Of a stretch of 64,000 nucleotides of DNA, positions 16,829 to 25,430 are shown piece by piece (within the stretch, counting starts at the first letter, position 1; every line of letters begins with the position of its first letter). The notes under the pieces are model-generated. The model saw nothing but the letters and a program-made list of their open reading frames with translations, made no database searches and had not been told where the DNA came from. Where the stretch lies: the NCBI RefSeq assembly GCF_030719295.1, contig NZ_CP120997.1, positions 5,343,501 through 5,407,500 on the forward strand, written 5' to 3'. A program made the translations under genes and the position numbers. Origin of the DNA: Streptomyces sp. Mut1. GTDB taxonomy: Bacteria; Actinomycetota; Actinomycetes; Streptomycetales; Streptomycetaceae.

Positions 16829-17809
16829 CTACTCCTCGACGAGCAGCCGCTCGCGCAGCTGCGCCAGCGTGCGGGCGAGCAGCCGTGAGACGTGCATCTG
16901 CGAGATGCCGACCTCCTGCGCGATCTGCGACTGGGTCATGTTGCCGAAGAACCGGAGTAGCAGAATCCGTTTTTCTCGTGGCGGCAGGTCCTCCAGCAGC
17001 GGCTTCAGCGACTCCCGGTACTCGACGCCCTCCAGCGCCTCGTCCTCGGAGCCGAGCGTGTCCGCGACGGCGGGCGACTCGTCGTCCGTGTCCGGCACGT
17101 CCAGCGAGAGCGTGCTGTACGCGTTGGCCGATTCCAGCCCCTCCAGGACCTCCTCCTCGGAGATCCCGAGCCGCTCCGCCAGCTCATGCACCGTGGGCGA
17201 GCGGCCGTGCTGCTGGGAGAGCTCGGCGGTGGCCGTGGTCAGCGACAGCCGCAGCTCCTGGAGGCGGCGCGGCACCCGCACCGCCCAGCCCTTGTCACGG
17301 AAGTGGCGCTTGATCTCCCCGACGACCGTCGGCGTCGCATACGTGGAGAACTCGACGCCCCGCTCCGGGTCGAACCGGTCGACGGACTTGATCAGCCCGA
17401 TCGTGGCGACCTGGGTCAGGTCGTCCAGCGGCTCCCCGCGGTTGCGGAAGCGCCGGGCCAGATGCTCCACCAGCGGCAGATGCATCCGCACCAGCCGGTT
17501 GCGCAGCTCCGCCTTCTCCGGCGAACCGTCGGGGAGCTTGCCCAGCTCGATGAACAACGCCCGCGCCCCGCTGCGGTCGTTTGGATCGTGGTGCCCGTGC
17601 TCGCTCATCTGGCCCGCCTGCTCCGCCTGCGCCTGCTCCACCGCGACCGTAATGCCGGCGGGCCCGTCCGCCCCGTCCACCGCACGGGGCAGGTCCGCCC
17701 CGTCCACCGGATGAGGCAGGGCCTGCTGGTCCGGGATGCCTGCCGCACGCACCACCCCTGGTCGGATCGTCTCGTCCCGCACAGGACCGTCCCCGTTCCC
17801 GTTGCTCAC
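16829..17809 (-). CDS. sigH: SigH, SigB/SigF-type stress sigma factor
   Basis: A 326-residue sigma factor of the Bacillus SigB / Streptomyces SigF group. After an N-terminal extension of about 85 residues come regions 2 (HLPLVEHLARRFRNRGEPLDDLTQ, FSTYATPTVVGEIKRHFRD), 3, and 4 (LPPREKRILLLRFFGNMTQSQIA with helix-turn-helix). Order with an anti-sigma gene matches S. coelicolor prsH-sigH, an operon tied to osmotic stress and septation, where SigH is made as several forms from alternative starts and by proteolysis; here internal ATGs (for example the one encoding MSEHGHHD) could do the same. Its start overlaps the anti-sigma stop by 4 bp. Confidence 0.9.
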   Translation of the reverse strand: MSNGNGDGPVRDETIRPGVVRAAGIPDQQALPHPVDGADLPRAVDGADGPAGITVAVEQAQAEQAGQMSEHGHHDPNDRSGARALFIELGKLPDGSPEKAELRNRLVRMHLPLVEHLARRFRNRGEPLDDLTQVATIGLIKSVDRFDPERGVEFSTYATPTVVGEIKRHFRDKGWAVRVPRRLQELRLSLTTATAELSQQHGRSPTVHELAERLGISEEEVLEGLESANAYSTLSLDVPDTDDESPAVADTLGSEDEALEGVEYRESLKPLLEDLPPREKRILLLRFFGNMTQSQIAQEVGISQMHVSRLLARTLAQLRERLLVEE

Positions 17810-18219
17810 GCCGGCCCGGGTCCCGCGCCGCGCTGTTTGTACAGGCTGATGCTGACCGTACGGTCGTCGGCGACCGAGGAGTCGACCTTTCCGGCCAGGG
17901 CGGAGAGCACCGTCCAGGCGAAGGTGTCGCGCTCCGGGGCGCGGCCGTCGGTGGTCGGGGCCGCGACCGTCACCTCAAGTGAATCGTCGATGAGCCGGAA
18001 CACGCAGCTGAGGACGGAGCCGGGCACGGCCTGCTGGAGCAGGATCGCGCAGGCCTCGTCGACCGCGATGCGAAGGTCCTCGATCTCGTCGAGCGTGAAG
18101 TCCAAGCGTGCTGCGAGACCGGCCGTGGCCGTGCGCAGCACCGACAGGTAGGCACCCGCAGCGGGCAGCCGGACCTCTACGAAGTCCTGATTCCCGGGCT
18201 CGCCTGCGATCTGGGACAC
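17806..18219 (-). CDS. prsH: PrsH/UshX anti-sigma factor (RsbW-type kinase)
   Basis: A 137-residue anti-sigma factor of the RsbW family with a GHKL ATP-binding fold; its N-box reads DLRIAVDEACAILL. In S. coelicolor the equivalent protein binds and inhibits SigH. GTG 18219 is chosen because GGAGG precedes it by 5 nt and the product then starts MSQIAGEPGNQD; a TTG codon further upstream is in frame. The stop overlaps sigH by 4 bp, so inhibitor and sigma factor are made in a coupled ratio. The promoter lies in 18220-18450. Confidence 0.88.
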   Translation of the reverse strand: MSQIAGEPGNQDFVEVRLPAAGAYLSVLRTATAGLAARLDFTLDEIEDLRIAVDEACAILLQQAVPGSVLSCVFRLIDDSLEVTVAAPTTDGRAPERDTFAWTVLSALAGKVDSSVADDRTVSISLYKQRGAGPGPA

Positions 18220-18450
18220 CCTCACCTCCAAGGTGGCACAAACTCATTCGAGGTTCCGGGAAGAGCGCCCGGAGCCATGCGGTACGTCTTCGGTTCCAGT
18301 CCCGGCGACGCTATCGGCATCCATGATGCCGTGTCGCCGGAACCTCCCCCTGCGGCTGTCACTCATGGTAGGCCCATGGGTACACACAGTGGCTAGGGGG
18401 CTGCGCCGGTCAATTGCGAACGACGGGCGCCGGTTTGACGTACCCAGACG

Positions 18451-18711
18451 TCAGACGATCGAACCGTCCGTGAAGCACCAACGCCAGTTCTCGCCGGCCT
18501 CGAAGCTCCGCATCACGGGGTGGCCGGTCTCCTGGTAGTGCCCCGTGGCGTGCCGCCCGGGCGACGAATCGCAGCAGCCGACGTGGCCACAGCTCAGGCA
18601 GAGTCGCAGCTGCACGGGGTGGGTGCCGGCCGCCCGGCATTCGAGACACGTCTCACTCAGGGGCGCCGGCTCGGGGCGCGGCAGGTCCGATACATGCGGG
18701 CACACACTCAT
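18451..18711 (-). CDS. UBP-type zinc finger protein
   Basis: An 86-residue stand-alone UBP zinc finger. Metal-binding residues are arranged C4, H6, C22, C25, C38, C41, C46, H54, H58 and H64, the usual Cys/His spacing of this domain, and the final W-C-F is typical. Eukaryotic members bind free ubiquitin C-termini; the role of bacterial stand-alone versions, frequent in actinobacteria, is unknown. ATG 18711 places the first zinc ligand at residue 4; no clear ribosome-binding site is visible. It is divergent from the antiporter gene with only 35 bp between starts. Confidence 0.82.
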   Translation of the reverse strand: MSVCPHVSDLPRPEPAPLSETCLECRAAGTHPVQLRLCLSCGHVGCCDSSPGRHATGHYQETGHPVMRSFEAGENWRWCFTDGSIV

Positions 18712-18746
18712 GATGGCCAGGTTACGACGGATGCGAGGACCGTGAG

Positions 18747-20345
18747 ATGGACGCATTGCCCCTGGTGGCGCTGGTCGCGGCCAGCGCGGCGACGGCGGGT
18801 CTGGCCCGTCGCACGCCGGTGCCGGCACCTCTTCTGCTGGTGGCCGTGGGGCTGATCGGCTCGTACGTGCCGGGGGTGCCGACGTACACCCTGGACGCGC
18901 ACATCGTGCTCCCGCTGCTGCTGCCGCCCCTGCTCTACACCGCCGCCGTGGACAGCTCCTACCTCGACCTGCGGGCCAATCTGCGGCCCGTCGCCCTGCT
19001 CTCGGTCGGCTATGTGCTGTTCGCGACCGTCGCGGTGGGCTATCTGGTCCACCGGCTGGTGCCCGACCTGCCGCTCACCGCCGCCCTGGTGCTCGGGGCC
19101 GTGATCGCGCCGCCGGACGCCGTCACGGCCGCGGCCATCGCCCGCCGGGTCGGGCTGCCCGCGCGCGTCACGACGATCCTCCAGGGCGAGTCGCTCGTGA
19201 ACGACGCCACCGCGATCACCGCCTACAAGGTCGCGCTCGCCGCCGCCGTGGGCGAGGGCATGAGCTGGGGCGCCGGAGCGGGCGAATTCCTGCTCGCCTC
19301 GGTCGGCGGCGTCGGGGCCGGCCTCCTGCTCATGGTGCCGCTGCACTGGCTGCGCACCCACCTCAGGGAGCCGCTGCTCCAGAACACGCTCTCGCTCCTG
19401 ATCCCGTTCGTGGCGTACGCGGCGGCCGAACGCGTGCACGCCTCCGGGGTGCTCGCCGTGGTCGTCGTCGCGCTGTATCTGGGCCACCGCTCCTGGCAGG
19501 TCGACTTCGCCACCCGGCTCCAGGAGGCCGCCGTCTGGAAGATGGTCGCCTTCGTCCTGGAGTCCGTCGTCTTCGCCCTGATCGGCCTCCAGCTGCCGTT
19601 CGTCCTGAAGGGGCTCGGCGCGTACGCCGTGGCGGAGGCCTTCGGGTACGCGGTGGTGGTCTTCCTCGTCGTCGTCCTGGTCCGCTTCGTCTGGGTCTAC
19701 CCGGCGACCTACCTGCCCCGGTGGCTGTCGCGGCGGATCAGGGAACGGGAGTCCAACACGGACTGGACCTCCCCGCTGATCGTGGGCTGGGCCGGGATGC
19801 GCGGGGTCGTCTCGCTGGCCGTCGCCTTCTCCATCCCGCCGGTCACGTCCGACGGCGCGGCCTTCCCGGCCCGCAACCTCGTCCTGTTCCTGACGTTCAC
19901 CACCGTCATCGGCACGCTCGTCATCCAGGGGCTCACGCTGCCCCTCCTGGTGCGCGTGCTGAAGCTCCCGGGGCGCGACCGGCAGGCCGAGACGCTCGCC
20001 GAGGCGCAGGCCCAGAGCGAGGCGTCCACCGCCGCCGAGTCCCGCCTGGAGGAACTGCTCACCGACGAGCACAACCGCCTGCCCCAGCCGCTCACCGACC
20101 GGCTGCGCACCGTCCTGGAACGCCGCCGCAACGCCGTGTGGGAGCGGCTGGGCGCGGCCGACCCGGTCACCGGCGAATCGGCGGACGACACCTACCGGCG
20201 GCTGGCCGGCGAGATGATCGAGGCCGAGCGCGAGGTCTTCGTACGGCTGCGGGACGAGCGCAGGATCGACGACGAGATGATGCGGACCCTGCTGCGCCGC
20301 CTGGACCTGGAGGAGGCGGCGGCCTACCGGGAGGACGCGGACTGA
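18747..20345 (+). CDS. Na+/H+ antiporter, CPA1 (NhaP-type) family
   Basis: A 532-residue membrane antiporter with about 12 helices in the first 410 residues and a charged, partly coiled-coil C-terminal cytoplasmic domain (about 415-532). Family motifs are GAVIAPPDAVTAAAIARR and GESLVNDATAITAYK, the second carrying the conserved transport aspartate. It should exchange sodium (or potassium) for protons in pH and salt homeostasis. ATG 18747 follows GAGGACCGTGAG. Its 3' end overlaps the convergent PLP-enzyme gene by 22 bp. Confidence 0.9.
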   Translation: MDALPLVALVAASAATAGLARRTPVPAPLLLVAVGLIGSYVPGVPTYTLDAHIVLPLLLPPLLYTAAVDSSYLDLRANLRPVALLSVGYVLFATVAVGYLVHRLVPDLPLTAALVLGAVIAPPDAVTAAAIARRVGLPARVTTILQGESLVNDATAITAYKVALAAAVGEGMSWGAGAGEFLLASVGGVGAGLLLMVPLHWLRTHLREPLLQNTLSLLIPFVAYAAAERVHASGVLAVVVVALYLGHRSWQVDFATRLQEAAVWKMVAFVLESVVFALIGLQLPFVLKGLGAYAVAEAFGYAVVVFLVVVLVRFVWVYPATYLPRWLSRRIRERESNTDWTSPLIVGWAGMRGVVSLAVAFSIPPVTSDGAAFPARNLVLFLTFTTVIGTLVIQGLTLPLLVRVLKLPGRDRQAETLAEAQAQSEASTAAESRLEELLTDEHNRLPQPLTDRLRTVLERRRNAVWERLGAADPVTGESADDTYRRLAGEMIEAEREVFVRLRDERRIDDEMMRTLLRRLDLEEAAAYREDAD

Positions 20346-21271
20346 CCGTCGGCGGCGGTGTCGGGACGGCCCGTGATCACGGCCGCGACGGTGCTCCCGG
20401 CGGGGAACGCGCCCTCTTCGGCCAGCACGGTGAGCGCGTGCAGCATTTTGGCCACATACAGTCGCTCGACCGGCAGCCCGTGGCGGTCCTCGAAATCCTG
20501 TGCGAAGGCATGCAGGGCGGGTGTCGTACGGGCGTAGCCGCCGAAGTGGAAGCGCTCGTCCAGCCACCAGTCGCCGGCCGGCCCGCCGAACGCCTCCTGT
20601 TGCAGCTCCCGCACCGCGTCGCCGAGGAAGCCCCCGCGCAGGACCGGGACGCCGAGGGCGCGCTGCCCCGGCCCGAGCCCGGCGGCCAGCCCGGCGAGGC
20701 TGCCGCCGGTGCCGCAGGCCACCGCCGCCACATCGGCCACGCCCCGCAGCTCGTGCCCGAGTGCGGCGCAGCCCCGGGCCGCGAGGGCGTTGCTGCCGCC
20801 CTCCGGGACGATCTCGCACTCGCCGTGGACGTCCAGCAGTCCGGCCAGGACCACCGGATCGGTCTTGGCGCGGTACGTGCGCCGGTCCACGAAGTGCAGC
20901 CGCATGCCGTCCGCCGCGCACCGGGCGAGCGAGGGGTTCAGGGGCCGGTGCGCCAGTTCGTCGCCCCGGACGACGCCGATCGTGCGGAAGCCCAGCAGCC
21001 GGCCCGCGGCGGCCGTGGCCCGCAGGTGGTTGGAGTAGGCGCCGCCGAAGGTCAGCACGGGGCGCCCGGCGGCGGCGAGCAGGTTGGGAGCGAGTTTGCG
21101 CCATTTGTTGCCCGGCAGGTCCGGGTGGATCAGATCGTCGCGTTTGAGCAGCAGCGTCACACCGTGGCGGGTGAAGCGCTCGTCCTCGACCTGCCGCACG
21201 GGTGACGGGAGCACCGGCCGCAGCCGGGAGAGGCCGGGCGGGCCGGGGGACGGGGCGGGCGCGTCGGGCAT
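20324..21271 (-). CDS. PLP-dependent ACC deaminase / D-cysteine desulfhydrase family protein
   Basis: A 315-residue fold-type II PLP enzyme. The Schiff-base lysine is in LPGNKWRKL (K56), the cofactor loop is GGAYSNHLRATAAAG, and the phosphate-binding loop is CGTGGSLAG. The family includes 1-aminocyclopropane-1-carboxylate deaminase and D-cysteine desulfhydrase; the actual substrate cannot be assigned from sequence alone. The N-terminal 15 residues are Pro/Ala-rich, so the real start may be slightly downstream. It is convergent with and overlaps the antiporter gene by 22 bp. Confidence 0.82.
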   Translation of the reverse strand: MPDAPAPSPGPPGLSRLRPVLPSPVRQVEDERFTRHGVTLLLKRDDLIHPDLPGNKWRKLAPNLLAAAGRPVLTFGGAYSNHLRATAAAGRLLGFRTIGVVRGDELAHRPLNPSLARCAADGMRLHFVDRRTYRAKTDPVVLAGLLDVHGECEIVPEGGSNALAARGCAALGHELRGVADVAAVACGTGGSLAGLAAGLGPGQRALGVPVLRGGFLGDAVRELQQEAFGGPAGDWWLDERFHFGGYARTTPALHAFAQDFEDRHGLPVERLYVAKMLHALTVLAEEGAFPAGSTVAAVITGRPDTAADGQSASSR

Positions 21272-21316
21272 GCCCCCATTGTGGGCGTACGCCCCCGCCG
21301 GACGGCCCCCGGGCGG

Positions 21317-21910
21317 CTACTTGAGGCGGTCGTGGACGCGGTCCCGCATGTCCGCCATCGTGAAGCCGCGCGGGTCCACCTTGCCGGGCTGCCACTCCAG
21401 GTGCCCGATGACCGAGCGGGAGTTCCAGCCGTGGTGCCGGCAGAGGGCCGCCGCGGCCTTCTCGATGGCTTCGAGCTGGGCGTCGGGCCAGGGGTCCTTG
21501 CCGTCGCCGAGGTTCTCGCACTCGAAGCCGTAGAAGTGCCGGTTCCCGTCGGTGTTGCTCTCGTTGACGCCGGGGAGCTTCTTCTTCTCGGCGATGACGG
21601 CGCGCAGCACGTCGTCGTCGCCCAGGCCCGCGTGGTTGGTCCGGCCGTATCCGACCAGGTGGACCCGGCCGTCCTTGGCGATGACGCCGTGGCACAGCGG
21701 CCCCGGCAGGTCGGGGTGGCCGTCGCGGCACATCCGTACGGTGGCGTCCGTTCCCCTGGTGACGGAGTGGTGGATCATCACGCCGTTGACCGGGCCCCAG
21801 GCGCCCTTGTGGTTGCGGTTGTGGCTGCGCCAGTCGCCGACCTGGACGACGGTGAGCCCTTCGTTCTTCAGGGCGGCGAGGAAAGCGCTCGCGGACATGG
21901 GTGTGGACAT
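21317..21910 (-). CDS. N-acetylmuramoyl-L-alanine amidase (Amidase_2/PGRP fold)
   Basis: A 197-residue peptidoglycan amidase. The zinc site is readable as VMIHHSV, SVIGHLEW and KVDP; between them are the typical CHGVIAKDGRVHLVG and FYGFECENLGDG segments. There is no signal peptide or cell-wall-binding domain, which is like phage endolysins or cytoplasmically stored lysins rather than a secreted autolysin. No holin or other phage gene is nearby. ATG 21910 (MSTPMSASAF) is followed by a second possible start at residue 5. Confidence 0.85.
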   Translation of the reverse strand: MSTPMSASAFLAALKNEGLTVVQVGDWRSHNRNHKGAWGPVNGVMIHHSVTRGTDATVRMCRDGHPDLPGPLCHGVIAKDGRVHLVGYGRTNHAGLGDDDVLRAVIAEKKKLPGVNESNTDGNRHFYGFECENLGDGKDPWPDAQLEAIEKAAAALCRHHGWNSRSVIGHLEWQPGKVDPRGFTMADMRDRVHDRLK

Positions 21911-21966
21911 GACCGACTCCTTTGGTGCGTGGGGGAGTGTGTCCGTACAGCGCTTGTACCCGCCGG

Positions 21967-22008
21967 ACAGGGCCCCGGACCGGTCGCGGCGCGACCGCGG
22001 GGCCCTGT
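21967..22008 (-). terminator. Terminator downstream of hmp
   Basis: ACAGGGCCCC and its complement enclose a second inverted repeat (CGGTCGC/GCGACCG), forming one long stem. It begins about 50 bp past the hmp stop. Confidence 0.72.
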
Positions 22009-22059
22009 TCGGATGCTGTGCGAGCCGATTCGGTCAATTCGGCGCGCGTCGTGGGGCGC

Positions 22060-23253
22060 TCAGGAGGCGAGCCACAGGTCGGGGCCGAACACCTCGTAGT
22101 GGATGTCGGACGCGGCGACGCCCTTGGCGAGCAGCTGGGTGCGCACCGAGCGCATGAAGGGCAGCGGGCCGCAGAGGTAGGCGTGTGTGCCGGAGGCGAT
22201 CGCCAGGCCGCTCAGGTCGACCAGACCGGTCCGGTCGGCGGGGTGGCCGTCCGTCGGGTCCTCGTACCAGAAGTGGGCCGCCGAGTCGGGGAGCTTGCCG
22301 GCGAGGGCGGCGTGGTCGGTGCGCATCGCGTGGTCGGCGGGGGAGCGGTCGCCGTGCACGACGGTGACCGGGGTGCGGTGCCCGGACTCGGCGAGGTGCT
22401 CCAGCATCGACAGGATCGGCGTGCAGCCGATGCCCGCGGAGGCCAGCAGGAGGGGCGCCTCGGCGGACTTCAGGACGAGGTCGCCGTACGGGGCCGAGAC
22501 CCGGAGCCTGTCCCCCGCACGGACCTGCTCGTGCAGCTGCCGCGAGACCTCGCCGTCCGGGGCGCCGCCGCCACGCACCCGCTTGACCGTGATCGAGCGG
22601 ACCGTCGAGCCGGGGGCGCAGGAGAGGCTGTACTGACGTATCTGGTGGGCGCCGTCCGGGAGTTCGACCTGTACGGAGACGTACTGGCCGGGGCGGAAGG
22701 CGGGGGCCGGCGAGCCGTCGGCCGGGCGGAGGCGGAAGGTGGCGACGTCCTCGGTCTCCTCGGTGCGCGAGACGACCTCCCAGTCGCGCCAGACGTCACC
22801 GGCGACGACGCCCTGCTGGGCGTACAGCCGTTCCTCGATGGCGATCAGGGCGTTGGCCATCAGCCAGTAGACCTCGTCCCAGGCGGCGGCGACCTCGGGG
22901 GTGACCGCGTCGCCCAGGACCTCGGCTATGGCGGCGAAGAGGTGGGTGTGGACGACGTCGTACTGGGCGGGGGTGATGCCCAGTGAGGCGTGCTTGTGGG
23001 CGATGCGGCTGAGCATCACGTCCGGTCGCGTGTCGGGGTGCTCGACCAGCTGGGTCGCGAAGGCGGCGATGGAGCCGGCGAGCGCCTGGCGCTGGGCGCC
23101 GGAGGCCTGGTTGCCGCGGTTGAACAGGTCGCGCAGCAGCTCCGGGTGGGCGTCGAACAGCTTCCGGTAGAAGAGATCGGCGATGTCTCCGATGGCCGCG
23201 CCGACGGCGGGAAGGGTGGCACGGACGGTGGCGGTGGACGGCTCGGAGAGCAT
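22060..23253 (-). CDS. hmpA: Hmp, flavohaemoglobin (nitric oxide dioxygenase)
   Basis: A 397-residue three-domain enzyme: globin (about 1-140, starting MLSEPSTATVRATLP, with AHKHASLGI around the proximal histidine), FAD-binding (about 150-255, with the RQYSLS motif), and NAD-binding (about 265-397, with GIGCTPILSMLE and YLCGPLPFM). It oxidises NO to nitrate using O2 and NADH. ATG 23253 follows GAGGAG by 8 nt; an upstream in-frame ATG lies inside the operator. An NsrR-type operator spans the promoter and the nsrR gene lies just upstream, so this is an NO-inducible detoxification gene. Confidence 0.95.
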   Translation of the reverse strand: MLSEPSTATVRATLPAVGAAIGDIADLFYRKLFDAHPELLRDLFNRGNQASGAQRQALAGSIAAFATQLVEHPDTRPDVMLSRIAHKHASLGITPAQYDVVHTHLFAAIAEVLGDAVTPEVAAAWDEVYWLMANALIAIEERLYAQQGVVAGDVWRDWEVVSRTEETEDVATFRLRPADGSPAPAFRPGQYVSVQVELPDGAHQIRQYSLSCAPGSTVRSITVKRVRGGGAPDGEVSRQLHEQVRAGDRLRVSAPYGDLVLKSAEAPLLLASAGIGCTPILSMLEHLAESGHRTPVTVVHGDRSPADHAMRTDHAALAGKLPDSAAHFWYEDPTDGHPADRTGLVDLSGLAIASGTHAYLCGPLPFMRSVRTQLLAKGVAASDIHYEVFGPDLWLAS

Positions 23254-23273
23254 GGGTGACTCCTCGGATGTTG

Positions 23274-23296
23274 AATTGGCATCTGAGATGCGCATT
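23274..23296 (-). promoter_or_regulatory. NsrR-type operator upstream of hmp
   Basis: An 11-1-11 imperfect inverted repeat, AATTGGCATCT-G-AGATGCGCATT, resembles Streptomyces NsrR sites at hmp genes. It lies 21 bp before the hmp start codon. Confidence 0.82.
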
Positions 23297-23361
23297 TAAG
23301 CTCAGTGTAGAAACCGGGTTCGGGACCCGGTGCGGCGGGGTGGGTTCAGGGGGCTTGCGGC

Positions 23362-23808
23362 TCAGTCGCCGGGCGGGGGGCCGCTGCTGATGCCGATCAG
23401 GAGCGGGCCGGTGGGGCCGGTGACCAGATCGGCGACGGTGAGCGGGTCGAGGGAGGTGTAGAAGGCCTCCTCCGCCAGGCGCAGGGCGCTGCGCAGCCGG
23501 CAGGCCGACCGCAGCGGGCACGGGGTGCCCCCCTCGCAGTCGACGACGTCGCCGGGCCCCTCCAGTTCGCGCACGAGGCCGCCCACCGACGCCGTCCGGC
23601 CGGCCTCGGTGAGGGTGAGGCCGCCGCCGCGCCCGCGCCGCGCCTCGACCAGGCCGAGGTGCTGGAGGCGGGCCACCACCTTGGCGGCGTGCGAGTACGG
23701 CACCTGCATCGTGGCCGCCACCTCGCGGGTGGTCGGGTCCTCGTGCTTCACGACGGCCAGGCGCATCAGTACGCGCAGTGCCACGTCCGTGAATCTCGTC
23801 AGCCGCAT
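23362..23808 (-). CDS. nsrR: NsrR, Rrf2-family nitric-oxide-sensing repressor
   Basis: A 148-residue Rrf2 regulator that binds a 4Fe-4S cluster and releases DNA on reaction with NO. It starts MRLTRFTDVALRVLMRLA; D8 corresponds to the unusual aspartate ligand known in S. coelicolor NsrR, and the three cluster cysteines are C91, C97 and C103 (DCEGGTPCPLRSAC). The winged helix spans about residues 20-65. It is in the same orientation as hmp, 108 bp upstream of it, and both have an NsrR box, so it is probably autoregulated. Confidence 0.93.
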   Translation of the reverse strand: MRLTRFTDVALRVLMRLAVVKHEDPTTREVAATMQVPYSHAAKVVARLQHLGLVEARRGRGGGLTLTEAGRTASVGGLVRELEGPGDVVDCEGGTPCPLRSACRLRSALRLAEEAFYTSLDPLTVADLVTGPTGPLLIGISSGPPPGD

Positions 23809-23825
23809 GGCGGCGAGACTAGGTT

Positions 23826-23848
23826 AATTGGCATTCGAGATACAAATT
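23826..23848 (-). promoter_or_regulatory. NsrR-type operator upstream of nsrR
   Basis: AATTGGCATTC-G-AGATACAAATT shares its left arm and centre with the hmp operator and lies 18 bp before the nsrR start. The right arm is more degenerate, suggesting weaker binding than at hmp. Confidence 0.72.
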
Positions 23849-23901
23849 TGAAGGCGGTCGGGGTATCGCGCAGCGTTGTGCCCAGCCCAAAGGCCGATTA
23901 G

Positions 23902-23919
23902 TCACACTCTTTTGTGTAA
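23902..23919 (+). promoter_or_regulatory. Short palindrome upstream of the encapsulin gene
   Basis: TCACAC-TCTTTT-GTGTAA is a 6-6-6 inverted repeat with one mismatch, 70 bp before the encapsulin start, in an otherwise unremarkable promoter region. It may be a regulator site; the spacing is reminiscent of Crp-type sites but the bases differ from TGTGA-N6-TCACA. Confidence 0.4.
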
Positions 23920-23988
23920 TGGCGCGGGGCCTCATCGTGCTGGAAGTCTTCTTCTCGCAGGTCAGCCGACAAATCGAGAGGACGACAG

Positions 23989-25395
23989 ATGTCCGTTGGT
24001 GAAGAGGTTCAGAACGTGCAGGTGCCGCCGCAGCAGAGTCTCGGCACGGCGGCCGCGCGGAACCTCGCGACGACCACCAAGTCCGCTCCGCAGATGCAGG
24101 AGATCACCTCACGGTGGCTGCTGAAGATGCTTCCGTGGGTCCAGGTGCAGGGCGGCACGTACCGGGTGAACCGCCGGCTGAGCTACTCGGTCGGGGACGG
24201 CCGTGTGACGTTCGTACAGACCGGGGACCAGGTGGCGGTCATCCCGGCCGAGCTCGGCGAGCTCCCTGCCCTGAGGGACTTCGGGGACGAGGCGGTCCTC
24301 GCCGAACTGGCCAGGAGGTGTGAGCAGCGCGACGTCCCCGCCGGGCAGCTCCTGGCGACGGAGGGTGAGGCGGCGGACCGGGTCTACCTGCTGGCGCACG
24401 GCAAGGTCGAGAAGATCGGCACCGGCCCCTACGGGGACGAGACGGTGCTCGGTGTCCACGCGGACGGGGCCTACTTCGGGGACCACTCCCTCATCGAGGG
24501 CGACGCCGTCTGGGAGTACACGGCACGCGCCGTCACCGCGTGCACGGTGCTGACGCTCTCGCGCGCCGATGTGCTCAACCTCGCCGAGCGGGCCGAGCCG
24601 CTGCGCGACCACCTCGCCCGGCTGCTGGCCGTCCCGCACCAGCGCACCAACAAATACGGCGAGGCGGAGATCGACCTCTCCGCGGGCCATGTCGGTGAGG
24701 CCGTCGTCCCGCACACGTACGTGGACTACGACGCCGCGCCCCGCGAGTACGAACTGAGCGTCGCCCAGACCGTTCTGAAGGTCCACAGCCGCGTCGCGGA
24801 CCTCTACAACCAGCCGATGAACCAGACCGAGCAGCAGTTGCGGCTCACGGTCGAGGCGCTGCGCGAGCGCCAGGAGCACGAGCTGATCAACAACCGCGAG
24901 TTCGGCCTGCTCAACAACTGCGACTACGGCCAGCGGCTCCAGCCGCACGACGGGGTGCCCAGCCCCGACGACATGGACGAACTGCTCTCGCGCCGCCGCG
25001 GCTCCAAGCTCTTCCTCGCCCACCCGCGCGCCATCGCCGCCTTCGGCCGCGAGTGCAACAAGCGCGGACTGGTGCCGGAGAGCGTCGACATCGGCGGACA
25101 CCATGTGCCGGCCTGGCGCGGGGTGCCGATCTTCCCGTCCAACAAGATCCCGGTCAGCGACGCCCGCACCACCTCGATCATCTGCATGAGGACCGGTGAG
25201 GCCGAGCAGGGCGTCATCGGCCTCCAGCAGACGGGCATCCCGGACGAGATCGAGCCCAGCCTCTCGGTCCGCTTCATGGGCATCGACGAGCAGGCGATCA
25301 TCTCCTACCTCGTGACCGCCTACTACTCCGCGGCGATCCTCGTCCCGGACGCCCTCGGTGTCCTGGAGAACGTCGAGGTCAGCCGCTGGCGGTGA
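23989..25395 (+). CDS. eshA: Family 2B encapsulin shell protein with inserted cyclic-nucleotide-binding domain (EshA-type)
   Basis: A 468-residue protein of the Streptomyces EshA type, now classed as family 2B encapsulin, which assembles into an HK97-fold protein nanocompartment. N-terminal arm and start of the shell fold: about residues 1-90. An inserted cyclic-nucleotide-binding (CNB) domain follows, about 90-205 ([33 protein letters not shown]). The rest is HK97-like shell ([52 protein letters not shown]). The CNB cassette lacks the usual arginine that grips the cyclic phosphate, so ligand binding is doubtful. ATG 23989 follows GAGAGGA. The next gene, a polyprenyl diphosphate synthase, is a likely cargo enzyme. 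Confidence 0.9.
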   Translation: MSVGEEVQNVQVPPQQSLGTAAARNLATTTKSAPQMQEITSRWLLKMLPWVQVQGGTYRVNRRLSYSVGDGRVTFVQTGDQVAVIPAELGELPALRDFGDEAVLAELARRCEQRDVPAGQLLATEGEAADRVYLLAHGKVEKIGTGPYGDETVLGVHADGAYFGDHSLIEGDAVWEYTARAVTACTVLTLSRADVLNLAERAEPLRDHLARLLAVPHQRTNKYGEAEIDLSAGHVGEAVVPHTYVDYDAAPREYELSVAQTVLKVHSRVADLYNQPMNQTEQQLRLTVEALRERQEHELINNREFGLLNNCDYGQRLQPHDGVPSPDDMDELLSRRRGSKLFLAHPRAIAAFGRECNKRGLVPESVDIGGHHVPAWRGVPIFPSNKIPVSDARTTSIICMRTGEAEQGVIGLQQTGIPDEIEPSLSVRFMGIDEQAIISYLVTAYYSAAILVPDALGVLENVEVSRWR

Positions 25396-25400
25396 GCCAG

Positions 25401-25430
25401 GGGGCCCGGACCCCGCGGGGTCCGGGCCCC
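25401..25430 (+). terminator. Hairpin between the encapsulin and polyprenyl synthase genes
   Basis: A perfect 14-bp inverted repeat (GGGGCCCGGACCCC and its complement) around two bases begins 6 bp past the encapsulin stop. As the next gene points the same way, it is probably a partial terminator that keeps shell transcripts in excess over cargo. Confidence 0.72.

Noticed and set aside
18708..22037. A 1109-codon open frame on the minus strand, and similar very long frames at 8002-10392 and 59365-61482
   Set aside because: They lie antiparallel to well-recognised genes (antiporter, das genes, SAV_2336-type gene), consist of low-complexity Arg/Gly/Ala/Pro or Val/Gln/Asp text, and arise from the GC-rich third positions of the real genes.
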